DNA of 64,000 nt from Ruminococcus sp. AF31-8BH (lineage in GTDB: Bacteria > Bacillota > Clostridia > Lachnospirales > Lachnospiraceae): the NCBI RefSeq assembly GCF_003460605.1, contig NZ_QTVN01000005.1:124001-188000 (forward strand). Direction: 5' to 3'. Under the pieces are notes generated by a model that saw nothing but the letters and a program-made list of their open reading frames with translations, did not search any database and was not told the origin of the DNA. Within the stretch, counting starts at the first letter, position 1; each line of letters starts with the position of its first letter. The position numbers and the translations under genes are program-made. Below are positions 53,843-62,055 of this stretch, piece by piece.

Positions 53843-54745
53843 ATGTATGAGAAATTATTAGAGAATTGTACCTTGTGTCCTCGGGAATGCAAAGTGAACC
53901 GTTTGGAGGGAATGCGCGGCTATTGCGGCATGGACAGTAGAATAAGAGCTGCCCGTGCCGCTCTTCATATGTGGGAGGAGCCCTGTATTTCCGGTAAAAA
54001 AGGCTCCGGAGCTGTATTTTTTTCCGGCTGCGGACTGCGCTGCTGTTTCTGTCAGAACCGGGACATTGCCATTGGGGACAGCGGAAAAGAGATTACGGTG
54101 CAGCGGCTTGCAGATATTTTTCTGGAGCTGGAGCAAAAGGGGGCGGCGAATCTGAATCTGGTGACAGGTGCTCACTATGTACCGCAGATTATTTCCGCCC
54201 TGGAAATCGCCAGAAGAAAGGGATTGATGCTGCCGGTAGTGTATAATTCCAGCGGATATGAAAATGTGGAAACCCTTCGGCTGCTGGAAGGATATGTGGA
54301 TGTTTATCTGCCGGATATGAAATATGCGAATGAAAAGCTTGCCGCTGCTTTTTCCCATGCAGAGGATTATCCGCAGAAGGCCCGTGCCGCCATTGCCGAG
54401 ATGGTTCGCCAGACTGGCCCCTGTCAGTTCGTGGAGGATGGCTATATCAGAAGGGGAACCATTGTCCGCCACCTGATTCTGCCGGGACATACCAGAAATT
54501 CCCTGGCTGTGCTGAAGGAACTGCATGAGACTTACGGAAATGATATTTTTATCAGCGTAATGAACCAGTACACGCCAGTTTTCAAACAGGAGAAATACCA
54601 GGAACTGAACCGAAAGGTGACAAGAAGGGAATATGAGAAGGTGTTAGACGGAGCGATTGCGCTTGGTATCGAAAACGGCTATTTCCAGGACGGGGAAACT
54701 GCCAAGGAGAGCTTTATTCCGGCGTTTGATTATGAAGGGGTATGA
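53843..54745 (+). CDS. Radical SAM protein, pyruvate formate-lyase-activase-like
   Basis: This 300-residue protein has the radical SAM cluster motif CGLRCCFCQN (CX3CX2C) at about residues 56-63. An N-terminal CTLCPRECKVNR segment adds cysteines that may hold another cluster, as in PflA-homologous YgkD/MM_1538-like proteins. Substrate unknown. It begins 4 bases after the lipoprotein stop, but a link in function is not evident. Confidence 0.88.
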   Translation: MYEKLLENCTLCPRECKVNRLEGMRGYCGMDSRIRAARAALHMWEEPCISGKKGSGAVFFSGCGLRCCFCQNRDIAIGDSGKEITVQRLADIFLELEQKGAANLNLVTGAHYVPQIISALEIARRKGLMLPVVYNSSGYENVETLRLLEGYVDVYLPDMKYANEKLAAAFSHAEDYPQKARAAIAEMVRQTGPCQFVEDGYIRRGTIVRHLILPGHTRNSLAVLKELHETYGNDIFISVMNQYTPVFKQEKYQELNRKVTRREYEKVLDGAIALGIENGYFQDGETAKESFIPAFDYEGV

Positions 54746-54759
54746 AAAGAATTTAATGA

Positions 54760-55075
54760 GATAAGAAAACCGCCCAGGTGTCACAGGCACAAGGTAAGGA
54801 TGTCCCTGAGATTTGGCAGCAGCAAGATTCTGTTATTCTTAGCATAGTCCAGGAGCACACGCCTCTGTGCATCTGGGGAAAGTTCATCCTGACTTTATAA
54901 ATCTGACCGCGATTTCCAATTTCAATGATATCAACAATAATTCCATTCACATCAAATATTACACAAAAATCACCAACTCGTAAACGGTAACCGTCAGTTC
55001 CCTGCAACTTTTTGATGTCTCCCTCTTGGGGAAGCTTGCTAATAGCGGTGACTAAGCGCTCAAGTGTGCTACAGA
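54760..55075 (-). pseudogene. Decayed RelE/ParE-type toxin gene
   Basis: Reading the minus strand, the frame encodes LERLVTAISKLPQEG then LQGTDGYRLRVGDFCVIFD and IIEIGNRGQIYK, the C-terminal half of a RelE/ParE toxin. The N-terminal strand and helix are missing: a stop codon lies upstream in frame and no start with a ribosome site is present. After IYK a different frame reads ELSPDAQRRVLLDYAKNN, suggesting a further shifted remnant. No antitoxin gene is intact nearby. Probably non-functional. Confidence 0.7.
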
Positions 55076-55229
55076 ATGGGTAATTTCTGTGTCGTTATTG
55101 AGGGTCATATTTCCAACACTTATTGGATTTACCTTTTTATTTACTGTAAGAATAGTCTATTTTAAAAATACTGGTATGTCAATACAAAGCAACAAGAAGG
55201 TTGTTAAAACAATAATGAGATAGCAAACG

Positions 55230-55258
55230 TTTACTTTTTGATGGATATATAGTAATAT
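55230..55258 (+). promoter_or_regulatory. Possible promoter of the Mrr-like gene
   Basis: TTTACT (55230-55235), a 17-bp spacer and TAATAT (55253-55258). Confidence 0.5.
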
Positions 55259-55307
55259 AGAAATATCTTATCAAAAACGTGGAAAATTTCTCCTGAAATG
55301 GAAGGAG

Positions 55308-55327
55308 GCCGGTGCTTTCGCACCGGC
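55308..55327 (+). repeat. Isolated GC-rich hairpin
   Basis: GCCGGTGC and GCACCGGC pair perfectly around TTTC. No T-tract follows, so it is not an ordinary terminator. It lies in the predicted leader of the Mrr-like gene. Confidence 0.7.
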
Positions 55328-55502
55328 GCGTATGAAAAAGAAAAATATTAAATTAAGAAAGACTTGGTGCTTTCTACAGTTAATAATATACGAAACAAAT
55401 GTGACAAAAATGTGAAATACATTTGAAAAAAGAGTGAAACGATTTTAGATATTTTTGCACAAAATCACGAAACACATACACGAAACAAAGGAATTTTACC
55501 AG

Positions 55503-56153
55503 ATGAACGGACATAAATATGAGCACAGATGCGCACAAATGCTGCGAAGAAAGGGTTTTCACCATGTAGAAGTCACTAAGAAAAGCGGCGATCAGGGAGT
55601 TGACATCATCGCCTACAAGCATTTTTCCAAGTATGCGATCCAGTGCAAATACTACTCCTATCCGGTTGGAAACAAGGCAGTTCAGGAGGTATACGCCGGT
55701 GGCAAATATTACGACTGTGACCGCTGCATTGTTATGACCAACGGCACCTTTACCAAAGCGGCCATCAGCGCAGCCAACAAATTAGATGTGAAATTATGGG
55801 AAAACTGCTCCCTTCTGAAAAGCACCAGCCTGGTTTTTGAGGTGATGCGGATTATGAATATCCTGGAAATTATTCTGGGATTTTACCTGCTTCGAAATGC
55901 CTTTCCCTTTTCCCAGCGAGAGTTTCTTATGTATTACAGAGAATTCTGCCTGATCTTTGCAGGAATTCTTGGCTGGCTTGGATTTGGAAACTGGGGAGCC
56001 AGCACTCTTTGCGGCGCCTTGTACCTGTTTCTTGGCTTTTCATTGAAAGCGCCTGTTTTTTCTGGCTTTACAGTCAATGGAATCAATCTTGTATTTCTGA
56101 TTCCAGCACTGATTTATTTTGTCCACGTATATTTTCTGAAACCCAAGTCATAA
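55503..56153 (+). CDS. Mrr-like restriction endonuclease domain fused to membrane helices
   Basis: This 216-residue protein has an N-terminal Mrr-type PD-(D/E)XK nuclease fold (about 1-110), with KKSGDQGVDIIAYK (catalytic Asp) and YAIQCKYY (QxK). The C-terminal half has three or four hydrophobic helices, so the nuclease domain is tethered to the membrane on the cytoplasmic side. ATG 55503 follows AAAGGA; the frame is open from a TTG at 55455. Mrr domains cut modified or foreign DNA; no methylase is nearby. Function of the membrane form is unknown. Confidence 0.85.
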   Translation: MNGHKYEHRCAQMLRRKGFHHVEVTKKSGDQGVDIIAYKHFSKYAIQCKYYSYPVGNKAVQEVYAGGKYYDCDRCIVMTNGTFTKAAISAANKLDVKLWENCSLLKSTSLVFEVMRIMNILEIILGFYLLRNAFPFSQREFLMYYREFCLIFAGILGWLGFGNWGASTLCGALYLFLGFSLKAPVFSGFTVNGINLVFLIPALIYFVHVYFLKPKS

Positions 56154-56218
56154 ACATTTCCGACGGGTTCTACATAAAATAAAGGGAACGAATTGACTAA
56201 GTCTGAAAGGATCTGTTC

Positions 56219-56494
56219 ATGGAAAATTATCAGATGAACCGTTCGGGCTGCCGCCCTTATAATAGAACCTGCGGAATGATGAAACCTTCCAATTCCAGTA
56301 CTCCCAACTGTCCCTGTTCTTCCCGTTCACAGGAGAATATGTATGACCATCTGAAGCATCTGGTTCCAGCTATGGCTTATGTGCCATACCAGAATTTTAC
56401 TTCTTCTTATGACCTTGACTACGCCCTTTCTGTAGGAACTATTTTTCCACAGCTGTGCAAGCCATTCTGCGGAAAGCGAGGTGTTCGAAGATGA
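56219..56494 (+). CDS. cotJA: Spore coat protein CotJA
   Basis: This 91-residue protein matches CotJA: VPYQNF, then YALSVGTIFPQLCKPFCGKR form the conserved C-terminal half. The N-terminus is Asn/Ser/Cys-rich. The upstream CATAAAAT at 56173-56180 fits a sigma-E -10 box, but the -35 match is weak. It overlaps cotJB by 4 bases. Confidence 0.92.
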   Translation: MENYQMNRSGCRPYNRTCGMMKPSNSSTPNCPCSSRSQENMYDHLKHLVPAMAYVPYQNFTSSYDLDYALSVGTIFPQLCKPFCGKRGVRR

Positions 56495-56766
56495 TGAAAA
56501 ATCAGACCTCCAAGCGTCGCTGCCTGCTTCAGCAGATCAATGAAGTCAGCTTCGCTGTCAACGATATTCTTCTCTATCTGGATACTCACCCGGACGATGA
56601 GAAAGCCCTGGCATTTTTTGAAGATGTTTCAGACAGGCGTAACCAGCTGCTGGCAGAGTATGCGAAGGACTACGGCCCACTGACCGTAGACACCGCATCC
56701 AAAACCTGCGAAACTTCATGGAAATGGTCCCAGCAGCCATTCCCGTGGGAAAGGGAAGGAGCGTGA
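56491..56766 (+). CDS. cotJB: Spore coat protein CotJB
   Basis: This 91-residue protein is the partner of CotJC in the spore coat. LLQQINEVSFAVNDILLYLDTHPDD contains the recognisable VNDILLYLDTHP, and the end WKWSQQPFPWE is conserved. ATG 56491 has GAGGTG 9 bases upstream and overlaps the cotJA stop. Confidence 0.92.
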   Translation: MMKNQTSKRRCLLQQINEVSFAVNDILLYLDTHPDDEKALAFFEDVSDRRNQLLAEYAKDYGPLTVDTASKTCETSWKWSQQPFPWEREGA

Positions 56767-56772
56767 TCTTTT

Positions 56773-57405
56773 ATGTGGAATTATGAAAAGCGTCTGCAGT
56801 ATCCGGTTAACATCACCACGCCAAACGCCAAATTGGCACAGTTCATCATGAGTCAGTACGGTGGCCCCGACGGCGAGATTGGAGCATCCATGCGCTACCT
56901 CTCCCAGCGTTTTACCATGCCGAACAGAACTTCTATGGCAGTACTGAATGATATCGGTACGGAGGAACTGGCGCATTTGGAAATGGTTTCCACCATCGTT
57001 CACCAGCTGACTCGGGATCTTACGATGGAAGAAATTGAGAATTCCGGCCTTGGGCCATATTATATTGATCATACAGTCGGAGTATGGCCCCAGGCTGCAG
57101 GAGGCGTTCCATTTAACGCATGTGAGTTCCAGAGTAAAGGGGATCCGATCACAGATCTTTTTGAAAACCTTGCTGCGGAACAAAAGGCACGCTCCACCTA
57201 TGACAATATCCTGCGAGTAGTACGAAATATCCCGGAAGTTGCTGACCCCATTCGCTTCCTGCGGGCAAGAGAAGTGGTGCATTTCCAGCGTTTCGGTGAA
57301 GCTCTCCGCTCTATCCAGGAGCAGTTGGATGCCAATAATTTCTACGCATTTAACCCAAGCTTTGACAATCCATGCAAAGCAAGCTGTGCGCCGGAAGCAA
57401 GATAA
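56773..57405 (+). CDS. cotJC: Spore coat protein CotJC, manganese-catalase family
   Basis: This 210-residue protein has the four-helix ferritin-like fold of Mn catalases. Metal-ligand candidates include Glu in GEIGASMRYLSQ, the EELAHLEMV motif, Glu in LAAEQKARSTYDNI and the REVVHFQRF motif. It sits in the spore coat with CotJA and CotJB and may remove peroxide. It starts 6 bases after cotJB. Confidence 0.95.
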   Translation: MWNYEKRLQYPVNITTPNAKLAQFIMSQYGGPDGEIGASMRYLSQRFTMPNRTSMAVLNDIGTEELAHLEMVSTIVHQLTRDLTMEEIENSGLGPYYIDHTVGVWPQAAGGVPFNACEFQSKGDPITDLFENLAAEQKARSTYDNILRVVRNIPEVADPIRFLRAREVVHFQRFGEALRSIQEQLDANNFYAFNPSFDNPCKASCAPEAR

Positions 57406-57440
57406 GTTTTTATAAAAAAATTCTGTCTGCAGAAATGTAG

Positions 57441-57488
57441 TTTTTGCCGCTCTGGTGCTGATTGAACTGCACTGGAGCGGCTGTTTTT
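57441..57488 (+). terminator. Terminator of cotJABC
   Basis: GCCGCTC..GGTGC pairs with GCACT..GAGCGGC, followed by TGTTTTTATTT. Confidence 0.8.
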
Positions 57489-57499
57489 ATTTCATTTCC

Positions 57500-58357
57500 C
57501 TACAACATCTTCCGCGCAACCGCCTCCGCCGTAGCCGACCTTGCTGCGGCGCTGGCTTCTGGATTTCTCCGGCAGAAACCGTAGAACAGACAGTCAATCA
57601 GCAGAAGCTGCCCCACCTTTGCCGGAATGGAGCCGGACTGAAGAGGTCCCTCATTGTATCCGCAAAGAAGCACCACATCTGCAAACTGGGCAGCCCTTGA
57701 ATTGGGATAATGGGTCACCAGGATAATGGAAACCCCATGTTCCCTGGCAATCTGCAGGGTATCCTCCATATCCTTGGTGGAGCCGGAGTAGGAGAATACC
57801 AGGAGCACATCCCGGGAAGTGGCAAGTGCGGTGTTCATAATCTGCATATGGGAGTCCGAAACATGGACAAAACGTGAGGTAGCTGTGGAAAAACGTGCCC
57901 ACGCCTCCATAGCCATTACCATGCTGCCGCCGTTTCCAAAGCAAAAAACCCGGTCCGCCTGCACCAGAAGATCCACAGCTTTGTTGATGGCGTTCTCATC
58001 CAGAAGTTCCAGGGTTTCGTTTAGGGACAAAACACTGGCCTTGTGGATCTTTTGGAAAATAGTATTCAGACTGTCTTCGGAAGCAATTCCCTGGGGAGAA
58101 TCAGAAAGCTCGCCCATATCTGTGACATGGTCTGTTTTTGCCAGCGCCAGTTTGAAATCATTGTATCCCGCAAGCCCCAGCCCATGACAGAAACGGGTAA
58201 TGGAAGCTTCGGAGACGCCGCTGTTTTCCGCCAGCGTGGAAATGGAGAAATACTGTGCTTCTCCTGTATGTGCAAAAATATAATCTGCCAGCTTTTTCCC
58301 GGAACGGGTCAGGGAATGATACTGTGCAGTTATGGATTCTAAAATATTGCTCGCCAA
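57500..58357 (-). CDS. RpiR/MurR-family regulator (likely NanR)
   Basis: This 285-residue regulator has an N-terminal HTH (about 1-75) with ISTLAENSGVSEASITRFC and a C-terminal SIS sugar-phosphate-binding domain, with FGNGGSMVMAMEAW and LVFSYSGSTKDM. RpiR-family proteins in this position repress nan genes and respond to ManNAc-6-P or GlcN-6-P. It is cotranscribed with the ROK kinase, 21 bases behind it, and faces the transporter operon. Confidence 0.92.
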   Translation of the reverse strand: MASNILESITAQYHSLTRSGKKLADYIFAHTGEAQYFSISTLAENSGVSEASITRFCHGLGLAGYNDFKLALAKTDHVTDMGELSDSPQGIASEDSLNTIFQKIHKASVLSLNETLELLDENAINKAVDLLVQADRVFCFGNGGSMVMAMEAWARFSTATSRFVHVSDSHMQIMNTALATSRDVLLVFSYSGSTKDMEDTLQIAREHGVSIILVTHYPNSRAAQFADVVLLCGYNEGPLQSGSIPAKVGQLLLIDCLFYGFCRRNPEASAAARSATAEAVARKML

Positions 58358-58378
58358 AACAAATCCTCCTTTGTAAGT

Positions 58379-59263
58379 TTAATCTTCATCGCCAAGGATA
58401 GAAGCGCCCAGCATTCCTGCCTGGTTTCCAAGCTCAGCTTTCTTAATAGTAAGCCCGCGAAAGCTTGGCATAATAGCCGACATCAGCTGCTTCTCAATCT
58501 GTGCCGGAATATAAGGCTGCTCCATAATGCCCCCTCCCAGAATGATACAGGAAGGGTTGAGCAGATGAATAATGGAAACAAGGCCGTATACGATTTCCTG
58601 AATCCACTGATCTACAATCAGCTGAATCTCCTTTTCCTCAATACGGGCAAAAAGAAGCTTGCCGTTGGTGATGGAAGGATCATATTCCATAGCCCGTGCC
58701 ACCAGGGCAGTGGTGGAAGCATATTTCTCATAGCAGCCGGAGTACATATCTTCTTCAGGACGGCGAAACTCCGGATGGACGATCAGCGCCCCAAGTTCCC
58801 CAGCGGAAAAAGAGCTTCCATGGTACAATTTGCCGTCAGTAAAAACAGCACCGCCCACTCCGGTTCCGTAAGTCAGGCAGACAAAATCACGTTCCCTCCT
58901 GCCTGCGCCAAAATGTGCCTCCCCGATGGCAGCAGCGTTTACGTCATTTTCCACATAGACAGGAACATGGAATGCCTCTTCCATGATGGCTCTGATGGGA
59001 GTTCCCGTATAGCCGGGAATGTTGTGGTTGGCGTATATGATGCTGCCTTTTTCCGGGTCCACCTGTCCTGCAGTGCTGATCCCGATTCTGGCAAAATCCC
59101 AGTGCTCTTTATAAGAAGCAATAATCTCTTTGGCAAGTGCCATAACATGCTCTCCTCCAAGAGAAGCCTGGGTAGGGGTCTCACGGATATCACTGAGAAC
59201 TCCGTTTTCGGCAACTGCAGATTTGATGGCGGTTCCGCCAATGTCAAGAACCATGGTTTTCAT
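58379..59263 (-). CDS. nanK: ROK-family sugar kinase, likely N-acetylmannosamine kinase
   Basis: This 294-residue kinase should phosphorylate ManNAc to ManNAc-6-P, the substrate of the NanE encoded across the divergent promoter. ATP motif LDIGGTAIKSAV and catalytic Asp in VENDVNAAAIGEAHFG are clear, as is YGTGVGGAVF. The usual ROK zinc cluster CxCGxxGCxE is not intact: only GCYEKYAS remains, so zinc binding is doubtful. ATG 59263 follows GAGGAA; a start at 59278 lacks a site. The specific sugar is inferred from the nan context. Confidence 0.88.
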   Translation of the reverse strand: MKTMVLDIGGTAIKSAVAENGVLSDIRETPTQASLGGEHVMALAKEIIASYKEHWDFARIGISTAGQVDPEKGSIIYANHNIPGYTGTPIRAIMEEAFHVPVYVENDVNAAAIGEAHFGAGRRERDFVCLTYGTGVGGAVFTDGKLYHGSSFSAGELGALIVHPEFRRPEEDMYSGCYEKYASTTALVARAMEYDPSITNGKLLFARIEEKEIQLIVDQWIQEIVYGLVSIIHLLNPSCIILGGGIMEQPYIPAQIEKQLMSAIMPSFRGLTIKKAELGNQAGMLGASILGDED

Positions 59264-59381
59264 AACCGAATTCCTCATTTCTTTTTTATTTTAAAAGCCA
59301 GGATATGCATCTTGCCTCCTGACCGGATGCCGGGAAAAAAGCTCCTTCTTCCTGGAAATCTTCCGTTTCATGTTAATTATA

Positions 59382-59410
59382 ACTATAACAAAAGGCTTTT
59401 TCATTTGCAA
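59382..59410 (-). promoter_or_regulatory. Promoter of nanK and the RpiR gene
   Basis: On the minus strand, TTGCAA (59405-59410), a 17-bp spacer and TATAGT (59382-59387). Confidence 0.75.
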
Positions 59411-59436
59411 CCTTTGCTGCTTTAAAAATGCAAAAT

Positions 59437-59464
59437 ATTTTCAAAATAAAAATAAAATGAAAAT
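59437..59464. promoter_or_regulatory. Candidate operator between the divergent nan promoters
   Basis: ATTTTCA (59437-59443) and TGAAAAT (59458-59464) form an inverted repeat with a 14-bp A/T spacer, close upstream of both promoters. An RpiR-family dimer could bind here. Confidence 0.4.
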
Positions 59465-59480
59465 TATTTTAAAAATATAT

Positions 59481-59509
59481 TGACAAACAGCACAAAAGAA
59501 TGTATGATA
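59481..59509 (+). promoter_or_regulatory. Promoter of the sialic-acid transporter operon
   Basis: Consensus TTGACA (59481-59486), a 17-bp spacer and TATGAT (59504-59509). Confidence 0.85.
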
Positions 59510-59669
59510 CAACCATAATCATTAGCGAGATTTCACAAACCCGGGACGAAATTTTGCACCAGATGTGTAAGGCATGTAGGCTTTCCTTTTCATTATGAAA
59601 AAGGCCGATGCGGAACATGACTTGCACCAAGGCAAAGAGACAGGCTGAGAATCAATGGAAGATTTTCAG

Positions 59670-59711
59670 TAAATAGCAAAAACTAAATAGCAAAAACTAA
59701 ATAGCAAAAAC
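59670..59711 (+). repeat. Three perfect tandem 14-bp repeats
   Basis: TAAATAGCAAAAAC occurs three times without interruption at 59670-59683, 59684-59697 and 59698-59711, in the leader of the binding-protein mRNA. The unit resembles the 19-bp repeat at 2012-2049. Confidence 0.92.
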
Positions 59712-59759
59712 AATCAAATATTTATGAAGAAGGTAAGGTAAGAAAGAGAGGGTTTATTT

Positions 59760-61028
59760 ATGAAATTCCGTAAAGTTATGGCACTTGCACTTGCAGCTAG
59801 CATGGCAGTTTCCTTAAACGCAGTGAGCGTTCTGGCAGAAGGCGGAGATACCACAGACATTACACTGTGGACTTATCCAGTAGGAAGCTGGGGAGATTCA
59901 GCAGTTGTTGATCAGATGATTTCCAATTTTAATGAAGCTCATCCAGAGATCAACGTAACCGTTGAGTACCTTGATTACACCAATGGTGATGATCAGATCA
60001 ATACCGCTATCGAAGGCGGACAGGCTCCTGATATCGTTCTGGAAGGACCGGAGCGTCTGGTTGCGAACTGGGGCGCAAGAGGACTTATGGCAGATCTTTC
60101 CGATCTGTGGACAGACGAAGCGAAAGAAGCCATTTATGATTCAGTAGAATCTGCGTGCCAGAATAACGACGGCGTATTTTATGAGTATCCGCTTTGTATG
60201 ACAGCCCATACAATGGCAATCAATAAAGACATTTTCGAGCAGGCTGGTGCGCTTCAGTATATTGACGAAGAGACACGTACCTGGACAGCAGAAGATTTCC
60301 AGAAGGCAGTTAAGGCAGTTTATGATTTCGGTCAGGAGAATGTTGGTGCTGTTTACTGCAGTGGACAGGGCGGTGACCAGGGTACAAGAGCACTTGTAAA
60401 CAATCTTTTCGGCGGAACCTTTACGAATCCGGAGCATACTGAATACACAGCTAACAGCGAAGAGAACATTAAAGCTCTTGAGCTTCTTTCCTCTATGGAT
60501 GGAATCAACTTTGATGCTTCTATCGCAGGCGGAGATGAAATCAATCTTTTCTGCAACGGTACACTTGCAATGGCATTCTGCTGGAATGTTGCACAGGAGA
60601 AGAATAATGCTGAGAACTTAAGCTTTGACGTACTTCCAATGGCATTCCCGGCAGAGGATGGCAAACCACAGCTTTGCGGCGGTATCTGGGGCTTTGGTGT
60701 ATTTGATAATGGTGATGAAGCTAAGGTTGAAGCTTCCAAGACATTTATCGATTTCATGGCAAACGACGAGACACAGGTAGTAGAGAGCGTTAAGGCTTCC
60801 AGCTACTGGCCGGTAAAAGACCTTGGAAATATCTACGAAGGCGATGACCTGATGACAGAGTACTCCACATTTATCCAGTACATGGGCGACTACTATCAGG
60901 TAGTTGGCGGATGGGCAGAAGCTCGTACCGCATGGTGGAACATGCTTCAGCAGATCGGTTCCGGTGCAGACGTAACAGAAGCTGTAGAAGAATTCGTAAC
61001 CACAGCAAACGCTGCAGCAGCTAAATAA
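59760..61028 (+). CDS. ABC substrate-binding protein of the nan operon
   Basis: This 422-residue protein is a family 1 binding protein, by context for sialic acid or a derivative. A signal peptide (about 1-26, cleavage near VLAE) is clear, but there is no lipobox Cys. The mature part begins TDITLWTYPVGSWGD, typical of the family. It is followed by a partial terminator and two permeases. Ligand specificity, including possible 2,7-anhydro-sialic acid as in Ruminococcus gnavus, cannot be read from sequence alone. Confidence 0.88.
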   Translation: MKFRKVMALALAASMAVSLNAVSVLAEGGDTTDITLWTYPVGSWGDSAVVDQMISNFNEAHPEINVTVEYLDYTNGDDQINTAIEGGQAPDIVLEGPERLVANWGARGLMADLSDLWTDEAKEAIYDSVESACQNNDGVFYEYPLCMTAHTMAINKDIFEQAGALQYIDEETRTWTAEDFQKAVKAVYDFGQENVGAVYCSGQGGDQGTRALVNNLFGGTFTNPEHTEYTANSEENIKALELLSSMDGINFDASIAGGDEINLFCNGTLAMAFCWNVAQEKNNAENLSFDVLPMAFPAEDGKPQLCGGIWGFGVFDNGDEAKVEASKTFIDFMANDETQVVESVKASSYWPVKDLGNIYEGDDLMTEYSTFIQYMGDYYQVVGGWAEARTAWWNMLQQIGSGADVTEAVEEFVTTANAAAAK

Positions 61029-61081
61029 TCTGAATCATCTAAGTATGAAAACTAAAAAGAGACTTTGCAACTAAAAGTCAC

Positions 61082-61122
61082 GCACCCTTCCTGTATTTTC
61101 CGTGCGGGAAGGGTGTTTTTTT
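61082..61122 (+). terminator. Intercistronic attenuator-like hairpin
   Basis: CACCCTTCC and GGAAGGGTG pair, followed by seven T, just before the permease. Readthrough would keep permease lower than binding protein. Confidence 0.75.
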
Positions 61123-61141
61123 GAAAAAAGGAGGAGACAAC

Positions 61142-62038
61142 GTGTCAAACAAAAGCCGTATGTCAAAGGCGCTGGTAAGAAGAGAGACCATTGCGGGATA
61201 CGCATTTATGCTTCCAAGCTTAATTTTCTTCTTTGGATTTGTCATCTATCCCATGGTTCAGTGCGTGATTACCAGTTTCTTTGATTCCACTATGAACAGA
61301 GAGGATATTTTTATTGGTTTTGGCAATTACATAGAACTGTTTCAGGATAAGGTTTTCCTTGGGGCTCTTCGGAACACGGTCATTATCGTAGTGGTTTCCG
61401 TTCCGGTAGTCTGTGTTTTTTCCCTGTGGGTAAGCTCTGTCATCCATAACTTAAGCGGCCCATTATGCTCCATTTTCCGCTGTATCTTCTACCTTCCGGT
61501 TGTAACCGGTTCTGTAGCCGTTACTGTTGTATGGAAATGGATGTTCAATAATTACTATGGTATTTTTAACTATGTAGGCAAGGCAACCGGCCTGATTGAC
61601 CAGAACATTAACTGGCTGGGAGATGAGAGATATGCCCTCGGCTGTATCATCCTAATCCTTCTTACGACTTCCGTGGGACAGCCCATCGTGCTTTACGTAT
61701 CTGCTCTGAATAACGTAGACCAGAGCCTTGTGGAGGCAGCAGAAGTAGACGGTGCCACCAAGCTGCAGTGCTTCTGGAAAATCAAATGGCAGCAGATCAA
61801 GCCAACCACACTTTACATTCTGGTTATCACTACCATCAACAGCTTCCAGTGCTTCGCTCTGATCCAGCTTCTTACAAGCGGCGGTCCGAACCACAGCACA
61901 GATACCATTATGTACTACATTTACCACACCGCATTTAAGCTGTACCGCTATGGATATGGAAATGCAATGGGCGTAGTCCTTGCCATTGCAATTGCCATCC
62001 TGTCCGGTATTCAGTTTAAGGTTGCACAGTCAGACTGA
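61142..62038 (+). CDS. ABC transporter permease of the nan operon, MalF-type
   Basis: This 298-residue subunit has six membrane helices and the EAA loop VEAAEVDGATKLQCFWKIKW. GTG 61142 is chosen as start because AAGGAGG lies 7-8 bases upstream; a TTG at 61121 is in frame but precedes that site. No ATPase gene follows, as in the other sugar transporter of this window. Confidence 0.92.
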   Translation: MSNKSRMSKALVRRETIAGYAFMLPSLIFFFGFVIYPMVQCVITSFFDSTMNREDIFIGFGNYIELFQDKVFLGALRNTVIIVVVSVPVVCVFSLWVSSVIHNLSGPLCSIFRCIFYLPVVTGSVAVTVVWKWMFNNYYGIFNYVGKATGLIDQNINWLGDERYALGCIILILLTTSVGQPIVLYVSALNNVDQSLVEAAEVDGATKLQCFWKIKWQQIKPTTLYILVITTINSFQCFALIQLLTSGGPNHSTDTIMYYIYHTAFKLYRYGYGNAMGVVLAIAIAILSGIQFKVAQSD

Positions 62039-62055
62039 GAAAGGAGGAGAAGCAA

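Larger units (their letters stand above)
55076..55502 (+). other. Intergenic region upstream of the Mrr-like gene
   Basis: This AT-rich stretch contains a candidate promoter at 55230-55258 and a perfect GC-rich hairpin at 55308-55327. No gene is seen. A TTG at 55455 in the nuclease frame lacks a ribosome site. Confidence 0.5.
59264..59759. other. Divergent nan control region
   Basis: This gap holds the reverse promoter for nanK, an AT-rich central block with an inverted repeat, the forward promoter for the transporter operon, and a leader of about 240 nt with three tandem 14-bp repeats. No gene is seen. Confidence 0.7.

Noticed and set aside
54753..55007. 84-codon reverse frame as an intact gene
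   Set aside because: It begins within the body of a RelE-like domain at a TTG without a ribosome site; it is better treated as a decayed toxin gene.
59670..59711. CRISPR-like array
   Set aside because: The 14-bp units are contiguous without spacers and too short; no cas genes are present.
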